Shown here piece by piece: positions 33,061-43,503 of a stretch of DNA of 64,000 nt. The first letter of the stretch is position 1; every line of letters starts with the position of its first letter. Under the pieces are notes generated by a model that worked only from the letters and a program-made list of their open reading frames with translations, searched no databases and had not been told where the DNA came from. Source of the stretch: Uloborus plumipes (lineage: Eukaryota > Arthropoda > Arachnida > Araneae > Uloboridae); NCBI GenBank assembly GCA_038373865.1, contig JAXGGA010002367.1, forward strand, positions 1 through 64,000, in the 5' to 3' direction. The position numbers and the translations under genes were made by a program.

Positions 33061-36000
33061 GTAAGTTCGCATCTTAATTTTTACAGCATTTATTTTCATT
33101 TTAGTCCAAACATCGAGCTTTTGGTATTTTTCATGTTTATAACAATGCAGTCCGAAAATTACAATGGCGCTAGTGCTAAAACTGAAATTTTGAAGTAGAC
33201 GAAGAAGAAAAAAAAACAACTTTTATTCGAAGTATTAACTAAAAATAAATTAGTGACTGAAAATAATGACAGAGTGGTATGTGTATAGCATTTACATTTA
33301 TATTAACATATTTTCTTTACATTTATATTAAGACTTAGATTTTAACATCATTAATTTAACTAATTTACTAAATTAACTAATAACTTAATTAACTAATTTT
33401 CAACCTTTAATCAGCTACGTCTCATTGTTCCTTCAAACTGAACTCTAACAACCGAAGATCAAAATGCAATTATGTGGTTGTTCAATCGTCTGCTTTAAGG
33501 GTTTGTGATACCATTAAAGATGAAAAAACAATTTTTTAAAAAACGTATTTGTTTTTAAAAAAGAATATTATAAGGAAGTAAAAAAAATAAAAACCTGTTC
33601 TTAATTAATATTTCGAGCTAAGAAGCAGCAAAATTGAAATTTGATTGTGGAAAAAAAAAATATCTTTGCACAAATATGATCATTGCACCTTTTGAATCCC
33701 AAATATAAAATGACATTTTCTTTCTTGATTAAGAGTTTATTTGCAAGAAACATGGCAAAATAGTATTGATGTTTCCCCAAAAATTTATCATCGGTTTAAG
33801 CTTGGGTTTCTCTGATGTTTTCATATTTTTTTCTCTAAAAGTAGAGGAACCAACTCATAGATGAGTATGTATGGTAAGTTCTTCTCATTTACAAATGTGA
33901 TGACTAGCAACTGGCTCTGGTCCTGTTCTTATTTTTATGCTCTATTTTTTTTTTTTATAAATGTTAAAACTCATATTTTTTACATATAATTCATTTTAAA
34001 AAGTTCAATAAATGAATAATTTATTTATATCCTTCTTCTATTAAGGGAGACAAAAAATAATAGGGAATGAAAAATCAAAAAATCTGAAGCTTTTTAACTA
34101 GCATCAATTTCTTCATTTACCCAAATTTGCTACTAATTATGTATTGAAAATTTGAGAGAAATTTTGCCCTATGCACGCTTTTGTTAATTTAGGGATCAGG
34201 AGATTTGTAGTAGTGTAAAATTTTCAATTTCAATAGTTTAGTAGCGCAAATCACAAATTAAGTAGCTCCTTTTTGGAGCAGAAAATAGAAAATTTTGCTC
34301 TGAGAGATTATCAGGTCATATTCAGTAATACCCCAGAAAGAAAATCAAAGAAGAGAGGGAAGCTTAACTAAGTCCTGAAAGTTTGTAAAATACATAATTA
34401 TACTGAAAAAAAAACCAGTTGTTTCATTGCAAAACGCGATGTCGTAAGAAAATATGGGTAAAATGATAAGATGGTACTGCCATAGCAATAATTTGTTCAA
34501 AGTTCTCTTTTTAACCTTTAGGAACCGGGCAGTACACATGTTATACCATAAGTCTTTTTTCTTTAGAGGACAGGGTTGAAATTTTCACTTGGACCCTTTG
34601 GAGCCGGGGATTTTTTCAAGGTTTCATACGTCTGGTACGACAGTTTATACCTTCTCTTTTCAATGCAAAAGAAATCTGTGGTTCAACTGTCGTACTACCT
34701 GGGTCGCAAGAAAAATTTCTATATGAACAGCCCGGATACAAAAGGTTAACACAACATGAAATATTTTTTGTCAGTGGTTGACGCTGTTACCTCTTTTAGC
34801 CAATTTAATGAGAATATTCCATTGCCTCAGTGTTAATTGGCACCAAAATTTTTGGTTGTCATTTGAAATTTTTTGTAGTTAATTGGCGAGTGGTGACTGC
34901 TAATCTGCACCTTTAACTGGCCCTCGTGCCGCATCGCCTTCCTTGTTCTAGCTGATAATGTTGATTGTAAACCTAGTTGAATTGATCTAAAAATCTAAAA
35001 ATACATTTTCTTTCTTTTTAAGCTTAAAACAATGGATGAAGAGAAAAGTGACTCAGTGTGCGATGTTAAAAAGGAAGACTGTTATCCAGAGGGCAAGAAT
35101 GCCCAGATTCTCTTGGACAAGGAGGGAGAGTTGGACTATGACGCCCTTTTCTATAAAGTAGCCCGGAATATCCGTGACATTAAGAACGCCAACCGTGACA
35201 TCCATCGGCTCTTCGAACAGCTGGATGAAAAATATGCTGATATTGCAGACAAGTTCGAAAAAGTCGATCTGTCACTGCAACGGATGGAGAAACTGAAAGA
35301 AATCGAAAAGTTGCAAAGCAAAAGTCCTTCCAAATATAGCAACAGTAAGTTTTGAATCAAACATAATAACCTTAATTTTTTTTGAATATATTTTTAAAAT
35401 TTTAAACATCGTTGGTAGGTTTTTGATATTCTAATCCAGGGGTTCCCAAAGCGATGGCAATCCTGGTGCATTTAAAAAACAAAGTTAAAAGCATTCTGTC
35501 TAATGTATTTGCTAGAGACGTACCAAGGAGCACTTTGACTGAGTACTGAGTACTCGGTATGACACTTTTTACTCAACAATTTAAAATACAATGGTTTTGA
35601 TCATTAAAATATTTTCATAGTATTTTTCTTTTTTTCTCTAAGTATTTCTTTGTCCAAAATACTCACAACTTTTTCTTACTGTTATAAATATGACTTAATT
35701 TTACTTTTGTGCATTGTTATCACTATGCCAAAAAATTGAATCTGCAAAAATCAGGCTTAAAGAATTTGCAATCAAAGTTTACAAAAAATTCAAATTAAAT
35801 TGGAATAGGAGTTAAGGGTATCTTGTTGCCAGTCTGGGAACATTCATCCTAGGGATCACTTATGACTGTTCCTAGCCAAAAGTAGGTCGTAAAATAGGGT
35901 GGGGCAAAAAATAAAAAAAATTTCAGAGCAACTTCTAATAGTTGCCAAAAGTTATCTTTGGTGATAGTTAGCTTTTGTGCAAGTTTTGATAAAAATCGGT

Positions 36001-39000
36001 TAATATCTTCAGGGGGCGCTGCGATCGCAAAGTTTTATCATAGCTTTTGTAGGGATTTTATGGTTAAAATATGAAAAACAATGCTGTTAGCTAATCTCAT
36101 TGCATTTTTTTACGCATAAGATATATTCATGTATTCAAAGCATATGAAATACCTCGCAAAAATTGTTTTATATGCTATATTTATATTTCAGGCATCTTAA
36201 AAAGGAACAAAAATGTGAAAAATAGTGATTTTTAGGACAATATTAGGTAAAAACTAAAAATTTTTTACAAAATGTGGCACAAAAATTATGAAATTGCAAA
36301 CATATGACAACATTAAACAGCATTACTTAAACATCAATGAAATCTGGTTCAAAAAATATACAAATGTGCACAATATACATGATATGACAATTTTATGTGT
36401 CACAGTTACAGCTTTCAAAAACAGTCTTTTTTTACTTTCAAAGAAAGGCAGTTCCTTTCGAGCCTCTAAACTTGCACTAATGAAACCATCCCTCGCTTCT
36501 ATTCGTTTAACTTTAAGTCACTAACTTTAAGCTAGATTCCATGGATTGAGGCAAAACATGCCAACTATCGACCGAGCTGACCTAAGAACAGACCAGAAAT
36601 ATTTACTGGAAATATTTGAAGCCGTTATTATTGCCAACCGCTCCATACATCTTTCTGAAACAGTACCTAGTTCCTAGAGTCATTCTAAATGGCTCATGAC
36701 AGTCAACCAAATTTGCGCTTGAACATCGGCACAGAATATCCGACAGCAAACTTAAAAATGCTAGTTTCAGTCATTGTTAAATGTGCACCTTGCTGGTTTT
36801 TCATTAAGTGCAACTCATCATTCAAGGATGGTGTACGAAGCTTGTGGCAAGTTATTCGTCAATTGCATTATTTACCAGACAACCTGTTACATGTCCCCGA
36901 TCCAGTTATTCAGAGGATAATTTTTTTTTGTAAATACTGAAAATATTTTGCTTTCAATGTTAAATGATGCTCGAAAGCATGTACGACAATTAGTTGCTCA
37001 TCAAATTTTAAGAGTAAGAAACAGCAATTCTGTGTTTAGTAATGACATCCATACTTTTATGATTTTTGAGATTAACTTTTCTTCCGACTATGAAGACTTG
37101 ATAAATTGACTGTGTGAAAACGTGCTTGTAACAGAACCTCCTATAATAATGATACCATCTGATGACAAGGTACACGGTGAAAACTGGAGATGTTACCCAT
37201 TTTCTTCGAAACACATGGACATTTATTTGCCATTATTTTTTTTCCAAGTAATTTGTGCATTATTTTATGTAAATTTATATCCAGTTATAAAGTTTGTTTC
37301 CTAGCGGGCGCTTGGTCGTTCGTTGGTTTTTCTTTCCTCCCAGCCACCACATCCGGTTAAACCCTCATCAGCGTAGGTACGGTGGTGACTGGTGGGGTTT
37401 AAATAAATAAATAAATAAATGTTTTGTACATTTGTACATATTTTTAAAAACATATTTCATTTATTTTTACGTAATGCTGTTTAATGCTGTCGTATGTTTG
37501 CAGTTTCATAATTTTTGTCATATTTTGAAATAAATTTCAGTTTTTACTTAATATTTTCCTAAAAATCACTATTTTTCACGCTTTTGTTTCTTTTTAAGAT
37601 GCTTGAAATATGAATGTACCATATAAAATAATTTTTGTGAGTTATTTCATATGCTTTGAATGCATGAACATATCGTATGAGTAAAAAAATGCAATGAGAT
37701 TGGCTAACCGCATTATTTTTCATATTTTAACCATGAAATCCCTATAAAAGCTATGATAAAACTTTGCGATCGCAGCGCCCCCTGAAGATATTAACCGATT
37801 TTTCTCAAAACTTGCACAAAAGCTAACTATCACCAAAGACAACTTTTGGCAACTATTAGAAGTTTATCTGAAAAAAATATTATTTTTCGCCCCACCCTAT
37901 TGTAAAACACCAATATGTGGTTTAGAAAATGTACACAAAAATGGACATTCATGCCTTTTGCATGGTAGGAATGACATAGGTCATAGCTAACTTTTACTTT
38001 GTATTGAGTTTATACTGTCAAAATTGACTATCTCGAATTTCACGGGACAGAAGAAAAGTTCGAGATATAAAGGTCTCGAGATACAGAGGCTGTTATAAAA
38101 GTTAAAGTATAAGCAATTGAAACAAAGTCAAATACTTGATAGATGGTTTTTCATTGATATTGTTGAATATTTTACCGTGTGACATGTTGTGAGTACGTGT
38201 TTTACTTATTTTCATGATTATATCGATAGCAGTTTTATTCATACCTAAAAGTACGAAGATTGTCTTTCAATGATTGTGCAATAAATGATTTTTGTCTCCA
38301 AGTTACCCTTTAAAGGCTTAACTGGAGATTAAATTCAAAAATGAGAGTCTTCGAAATATAGAGGTTTTCGGGAAGCATGGGAAGAAACACTAAATTAATG
38401 CTGTAAAAGCAGGGAAATTGAAAAATTTTGACATAGAGAGGTTTTCAAAATAAACAGGTTTTACTGTTATTGTTTTTTTTAAACTCATACATAGAATACA
38501 GTTACAGAGCCGCCAATTGCTAAGAAAAAATCATAGTCTCTACAAACTTAAACCTGGAACTGCAATGTTACGAAAAAGTGTCCAAAACATACGATTTTCT
38601 TTTTCCTTTGTAATTCCAAGAAACATTTCGACCATTATAGATAAAATTCACCTATTAATCATTTAGATTAGGGATGCACCGATTAATCGGCAGTACCGAT
38701 TAATCGGCCATAATCGGCCACTTTGCCGATTATTTATAATCGGCAAAATCTTGCCGATTAATCGGCGAATTTTTTTATTTTTTTGTATTATCTTTTAAAG
38801 TTTACCTTCACCAAGAAACTATGATAAATTGTTTTATTAACAGTAAATAAATGTAATTTTCTGAAATCCTTACTATAACATACAGTATGAAACTGTGTAC
38901 AGAGTAAAAAGAAAACAAATAGTTCATAGAAAACTTAAAACTGATTGAAATATTAAAAGATAACCCTCTGCAAATTCCTGAAATTTTAAGTTGGAATTCA

Positions 39001-41223
39001 AAAACATGAAGATTTCATTTCATTTATAATCAGTCAAATTTTGCTGATCAACCGGCGGAAAAGATGTTTTAAATAAAATTAACTCAACGATTTTTGAACA
39101 CAATATTACGATGGATAAATTTATAAACAAGAAAAGAAGAATTTTCTGCAAACAAGAATTACACGTTTTACGAAACTGTAATGAGTAAAAACAAAACAAA
39201 TAATTCAAAGAATGAAATACAAAATAATAATAATAATAATAATAAATTGCCTCTCAGTTGATATAAATGATTTAATAATTTAATATTTCTATTCTGAATA
39301 AATCTACACTTATAGACAATGTTGTAACATTTTTCATGTCTCGATATTTTTCTCTTTAGCTTATTGCTTTTATATAACCTCTAATTTCCAAAGAACAAGT
39401 CCTGAATTCAATGGCTACTTATAGTTGAAAATTAAATTTAAATTAAGAACACCCTAAATTAAAGTGCTCATCACAGTACCCCCACCCTCCATTTGTTTTA
39501 ATAACTATTACGTCTAGTGCGTTAATGTAATTTTATTTACAAAAATATTTTTAAAAATTCAAAGGAAGTTGATAAAACTTTGAAATTATTTAACATGGAA
39601 AAATTGAGAAAAACAAATCTTTTGTCAAAAACAAATAAGTAACCATTTTTAAAAATCGGAATTGTATTAGAAAGGGAGAAACAGTGAGGGTGAAGTTGGT
39701 AATATTAAAAATAATAAAACCGTACATTAATCGGCTCTGCCGATTAATCGGCCGATTCTCATTCGCTGATTAATCGGTAATCGGTAATCGGCTAATTTGC
39801 TTATCGGTGCATCCCTAATTTAGATACTATTACTTTTGGGCTTAATAAGGTTCCAAATTTTTGTTTAAAGAAAAACAAAGTTAATTTTTAGTAATAAATG
39901 ATAAAAAATAAAAATGAAGGTGTTTTTTTTCAAAATAATCTGTTATTGGTCCTAATGTAAATTTAAACGTAAATTATTTTAATTGCATCTGTTACATGGG
40001 ATATGTATCATATGTGCTGTGTGTCCCCACCCCGTGCAAAACTCTGGCTACGTATTAAGATTTTCAAAAGTTGGCAGCTCTGGGGTTATATTTTATGAAT
40101 AAAGTAATTTTAAATTCCTTAAAAATATTGTTGTCTTGAACAACATTAAATTTTTGTAACTACTCTGTCGGCATTGGCCGAGTACGTGCTCAAAATTTGG
40201 GCAAGTACCGTCAGGGTTTCCGCTACGGCTGCATTTTTCGCAAAATGTGAAAATACTATCTAAATTGTGAAAATGAAGCAAGCCCATATTCGCTTTTTCA
40301 CTACGATATAATACAAATAAAAACAATGCACGATCTGAGAGAGGAAGCAAGCATAGTGATATCTAGTTTAATCTTATTATAAATCGTAACCGAAATGCAT
40401 AAAATGCTATTAAATTCAACAATATATTGTCTTAATGAGAATAAAATACTCCCAATAAATGCATTACTAACTATTTGAAAAAAAAAAACAAATTTCGTTT
40501 AATGTGAATTATAATTAAATTTTTCACTTTAAATTTAAAAAAAAAGTTACCTACTATGAATTTATGTCTTTCCAGATGTCAAGGCTGAATTTTGAATTTA
40601 GCTTTCAACAGGAGATGAAATACATAGATGCAGTTAGAAAGACAGTAAACAGATTCACTACTTATTTGACCATCAGCATTTTGCTAAAGCCTTTTCTCCA
40701 ATTTTAGCTCTTTTGCTAAAAAAACTTTGAAACTCAGCTTAAACCCTGTACCGAGTACTCTGCAAATTGGCCGAGTACCAAGTATTTACCAAATACTCGG
40801 TATGACACGCATTTTTGTCAGTGCTATTAATTCAACAAAAAACTCATTTCAGGTGCAAATGATGATGCATTCTCTCCTGCTACTCAAGAACTCATCAACA
40901 CAAGCTGTGGTCCTCTCAACCCAGACAAATTGTATGAACTACTGGACGATAAAGTGCTGGATGCTAGGCCCAAATCTGTGTTGCCATTGGTTCGCAATTA
41001 CACCTGCGACGTGCAGGACCTTGTGGTACAGCTTCAAAAGTTGAAGAATCACATCAAAGATAACCAGGAAAAATATAACGAACAGCGCAGGTTAGATGTG
41101 GTTATAAGCAGGAGGATCGATCTCCTTGTTCCGAGGATTTTACAAGAGTTCGAAACAGAAATTAGAGAGGGCAAAAGGCAAACCTCGATTATGCAGTTCA
41201 CAAAAATCAAAAATGGTATTTAA
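33037..41223 (+). CDS. Three-exon gene, unrecognised coiled-coil-like protein of about 238 aa
   Basis: Proposed join: 33037-33060, 35023-35344, 40853-41223. Exon 1 encodes MSSPASKK and ends at donor AAA/GTAAGT in phase 0. Exon 2 follows a pyrimidine tract ending TTTTTAAG, reads LKT then MDEEKSDS, and ends at donor ACA/GTAAGT after the first base of a codon. Exon 3 follows acceptor ATTTCAG and completes that codon as Ser. The total, 24+322+371 bases, is divisible by three and ends in TAA. Exons 2 and 3 are clearly more GC-rich than the flanks. The protein has a basic start (SPASKKLKT, possibly nuclear), an acidic linker, a helical stretch rich in Leu/Lys/Glu (about residues 50-105), a short Ser/Asn/Pro linker, and a second charged helical region (about 140-230). 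I cannot name a family. If exon 1 is wrong, the Met at 35032 (context AACAATGG) gives 227 aa. The stop may be bypassed by a weak donor (ATG/GTATTT) near 41216, so further exons are possible. Confidence 0.72.
33061..35022 (+). other. Intron 1 (1962 bp), no recognised insertion
   Basis: AT-rich sequence between the exon 1 donor GTAAGT and the exon 2 acceptor. I saw homopolymer runs and one near-palindromic phrase around 34600-34730 but no bounded transposon, RNA gene or open frame worth reporting. Confidence 0.5.
35023..35344 (+). CDS. Coding exon 2
   Basis: The frame is open from the acceptor AG at 35022 to the donor GTAAGT at 35345. It encodes an acidic segment, then an amphipathic helix-forming stretch with sequences such as DYDALFYKVARNIRDIK and LFEQLDEKYADIADKFEK. 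Base composition is markedly less AT-rich than the introns on either side. It is not part of any repeat seen elsewhere in the window, which supports a host gene and not a transposon. Confidence 0.8.
36689..37160 (+). pseudogene. Decayed transposase-like gene of the 35895-37899 element
   Basis: The frame reads MLVSVIVKCAPCWF, then FKDGVRSLWQVIRQL and NLLHVPDPVIQR up to 36940. After a frameshift it continues as ENILLSMLNDARKHVRQLVA, then IFEINFSSDYEDLIN, a TGA where related proteins usually have Trp, and LVTEPPI. This order (K..P.WF.IK, F.DG.R.LW, VIQRN..F.H.ENLLL, EPP) matches a group of uncharacterised arthropod transposon proteins as I remember them. At least one frameshift and one nonsense change make it inactive. 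Confidence 0.55.
37301..37420 (+). mobile_element. Retroelement 3' end with (AAAT)n tail
   Basis: About 100 bases of GC-richer sequence end in GGTGGGGTTT and then five AAAT repeats (37401-37420). A short, tailed fragment dropped into the DNA transposon at 35895 fits a truncated LINE or SINE 3' end. Family not recognised. Confidence 0.45.
38669..39817. mobile_element. 1.15 kb non-autonomous hAT element in intron 2
   Basis: TAGGGATGCACCGAT and ATCGGTGCATCCCTA are a perfect 15 bp inverted repeat. ATTTAGAT at 38661-38668 and 39818-39825 is a perfect 8 bp duplication. Both ends carry clustered CCGATTAATCGG palindromes, likely transposase-binding subterminal repeats. The interior is AT-rich with a short (ATA)n run near 39225-39245 and no transposase. 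Confidence 0.9.
40214..40748 (+). mobile_element. 535 bp TIR element in intron 2
   Basis: Ends CAGGGTTTCCGCTACGG and AAACCCTG. Inside, at about 40575, a frame starts MSRLNFEFSFQQEMKYI and ends near 40706; the same frame is recognisable in the inverted copy at 31624-32120. CAGGG ends suggest hAT, but the flanks (AGTACCGT and TACCGAGT) are not a clean duplication. It interrupts an older 'GAGTACTCGGTA' element. Confidence 0.55.
40853..41223 (+). CDS. Coding exon 3 and stop
   Basis: Acceptor ATTTCAG ends at 40852. The exon completes a Ser codon split by the intron, then reads ANDDAFSPATQELINTS and continues through a charged region with KLYELLDDKVLDARPK and VVQLQKLKNHIKDNQEKY, ending KIKNGI and TAA. 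A poly(A) signal AATAAA lies at 41364-41369, about 140 bases after the stop, so the 3' UTR may be short. No copy of this exon was seen elsewhere in the window. Confidence 0.8.
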
Positions 41224-41363
41224 AGACTGAAATAGAATCTAGCCCTTTGTAGTGAATTCAGCGAGAACTGATGGTAGGAAGTAAACAGAGCGACGGGCCG
41301 ATCGGCAATACTGTCGTCTGCTTGGCCCCGCTGTACTGAAAACGTCACCTATCAGATAAATGA

Positions 41364-41369
41364 AATAAA
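41364..41369 (+). promoter_or_regulatory. Candidate poly(A) signal of the three-exon gene
   Basis: AATAAA about 140 bases after the stop codon. It is the first such hexamer downstream of the TAA, but in DNA this AT-rich the motif is common by chance. Confidence 0.35.
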
Positions 41370-42258
41370 TGTTCAGGAACACAATCGCCAAGCCAGTGAG
41401 TCATTCATTAAAGTAGCAAATGTTGACGCCAAAAGGCAACCCTCTTTGTCTACTTCCCCTATCGCCTCTCCCTGATTTAGCTATAGGTGGTGTGTATCAG
41501 TGTCTGCCCAATAACGAGGGAGCAATGTGCTATAAAGTTGTGAGAATAATTAAATACACGTGATTTATACACTTTTTTTAAAGCTGGGGCTCTTTAAATG
41601 GTACTCTTTTTGATTCACGGCAATTATTGTAGCGTGTTCATATAATGTGCAATGCTTAAGTTTTACTCCACATCTGTGTGGGTAATCTTTATTTGGAACA
41701 CTTCTTTCTGAGTATTGATTGGAAATTAAATGCACACCAGGCTTTGCTTTATGTGAGACGATCATTATTTTTTATTATATATTTTCTATTGAATATGACT
41801 CAATTTTAATGTGATAAAAGATATATTCTTGGTTAGTGGCTATCAATCTAAGATACCTACACCTTTTACATAGTTTAACTAAAAGTGAGCAAAATATTAG
41901 TAATGACAAAGAACTAGAATATTATTATGCATAGTTGATTCCTTATTTCATTTGACTTCTGATCCTGTTTTTGCTTTGCAAATTGTTTCTTGTTACTTTT
42001 CTATATGAAGAATTTTTTCTTTTGATTACTATTTTGTCGAACGGTTGAAAGCAGCTTGTTATGTATATGTATTTTTTTACTGTTAAAAAAACTAATGCAA
42101 TACATCTAGGGAGTTTAGCTACATACCGTATATCATTTAGGAAAACGTTTTTAAAAATTTTATTTGTAATCCTGATTGTTTTATATTTTAGTTATTCTGG
42201 AATTTATATTTGATAGACATGATGGATTTTTAAAACTTTTCTCTTCTTTCTTTTTGAC
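41370..42258. other. Downstream flank of the gene, nothing recognised
   Basis: AT-rich with short frames only. It may include the remaining 3' UTR of the three-exon gene if the first poly(A) signal is not used. Confidence 0.35.
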
Positions 42259-42301
42259 TTGCTCATTATTAAAGTTTACAAATACCTTTGTGCTATTGAT
42301 A

Positions 42302-42581
42302 TAGTAGAGAAAATATCAACGTAAAAAAGGCACAAATAAGCAGAGGTACTGCAGACACTTGTTTCGGCGTTACAAGGAACGCCTTTATCAATGCAAAAAA
42401 ATGTTGAGCTTATGGATGCACAGACATCCGACAAAATAATGTCAGCTTTTGTCGGATGTCTGTGCATCCATAAGCTCAACATTTTTTTGCATTGATAAAG
42501 GCGTTCCTTGTAACGCCGAAACACGTGTCTGCAGTACCTCTGCTTATTTGTGCCTTTTTTACGTTGATATTTTCTCTACTA
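42302..42581. repeat. Near-perfect palindrome, 135 bp arms with 10 bp spacer
   Basis: The arms 42302-42436 and 42447-42581 are reverse complements with one mismatch seen (CACTTG against the complement of CACGTG). The spacer is TAATGTCAGC. The 12-mer TTGCTCATTATT occurs at 42259-42270 and again at 42584-42595, just outside, and may be the target duplication, making the insertion 42271-42583. An older copy is at 24171-24334. Both arms carry the hammerhead-like relic described in the findings. Confidence 0.85.
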
Positions 42582-43242
42582 CATTGCTCATTATTGTTAC
42601 TCAAACATTGAGTCTCATTTTCAGAGCCTTCATAAATCATTTACATTTCATTGCCCGTTGATTGTATTAATACGTTTCATATTTCTTACATTTGTTTTGC
42701 GCAGAAGTACATAATTAACTTTTTTTTACAGATGAATGATAAAGCTCATTTGTCATTCTTAGTACTGAAATTCTGATGAACAATTTAAGATAATGGTATC
42801 ATACAGAAATTTGTGCATTGATTTTTATCTCATTGATCATTCTTTGAACTAAAACTAAAAAATAATTTGCTTTAATGATCCTACAAAGTATGTAATCATT
42901 GTTTTTAAACGACTTGAACATTTTTTGGCGAGTTTATAATCTGAGGGAAATGTATCTTTATTTGTATCCCCCACCCCCCTAACTGAGAAAGTTTTAAATG
43001 AGTATTTCTGTTCACAAAAATAAAAATTATAAAAACGTTATTTTTTGAAAAGCACAAAATGTGTTTTGTGGTTAAGAGGACCTTTTACTCTATGCAAAAT
43101 ATTTTAGCCTAGTTTTCTATATTGCTTAATACATAAAAATGTTAGTAACATTGACCTTAGTCACGCCACATCATCTTTCTTGTCATTTTTGAAATTAAAT
43201 CTTCTTGATTACAAATGCATCAACTATTTATTATGCTAGGGC

Positions 43243-43503
43243 AGAGAATAGGGCAGCTTGGCTGAAACCGCCAAAGCATCCATGGTACCAGAGTGATCGC
43301 CCTGGCGGCACTCTGATGGCAAAAGGCAGCAGAAAAGACCAAACTGCTCTTTCCCGTTCTCCCCTGAGCATATTTTATCATGTCTGGGGCTTTCAAAATT
43401 GGATCTTATCCAAAACTCTTGATGGTTCTTGACTTTCTACGGGTGAACAGACTCATGGACCTGATCTAGCTCTGCTGGTCTCGGGGATCAGAACAAACAA
43501 ACA
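43243..43503 (+). mobile_element. Probable non-LTR retroelement 3' end with (AAAC)n-like tail
   Basis: A block clearly richer in GC than its surroundings, without a long frame, ending 'GGGATCAGAACAAACAAACA'. The composition and tail resemble the untranslated 3' end of a LINE or a SINE body. No target duplication found. Confidence 0.35.

Larger units (their letters stand above)
35895..37899 (+). mobile_element. 2.0 kb transposon with about 350 bp inverted ends, in intron 2
   Basis: It starts TAGGGTGGGGC and ends GCCCCACCCTA, with flanking 8-mers TCGTAAAA (35887-35894) and TTGTAAAA (37900-37907), 7 of 8 identical. The inverted ends include 'GGGGGCGCTGCGATCGCAAA' and its complement and extend for about 350 bases. 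Between them lies a plus-strand transposase-like relic (36689-37160). A short retroelement end with an (AAAT)n tail (37301-37420) is nested inside. Confidence 0.82.
35345..40852 (+). other. Intron 2 (5508 bp), transposon-filled
   Basis: It runs from donor GTAAGT at 35345 to acceptor TTTCAG at 40852. More than half is explained by three inserted DNA elements (35895-37899, 38669-39817, about 40212-40748). Around them are fragments of an hAT-like family with repeated 'GAGTACTCGGTA' phrases near 35512-35565, 40160-40211 and 40749-40807. Those suggest an older element that the third insertion interrupted. Without these insertions the intron would be under 2 kb. Confidence 0.6.

Noticed and set aside
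37361..37385. CTGATGAGGG-AACC on the minus strand of the short retroelement end, as a possible hammerhead.
   Set aside because: The stem II hairpin is present but it is followed by GGATG and not GAA, so the catalytic core is absent.
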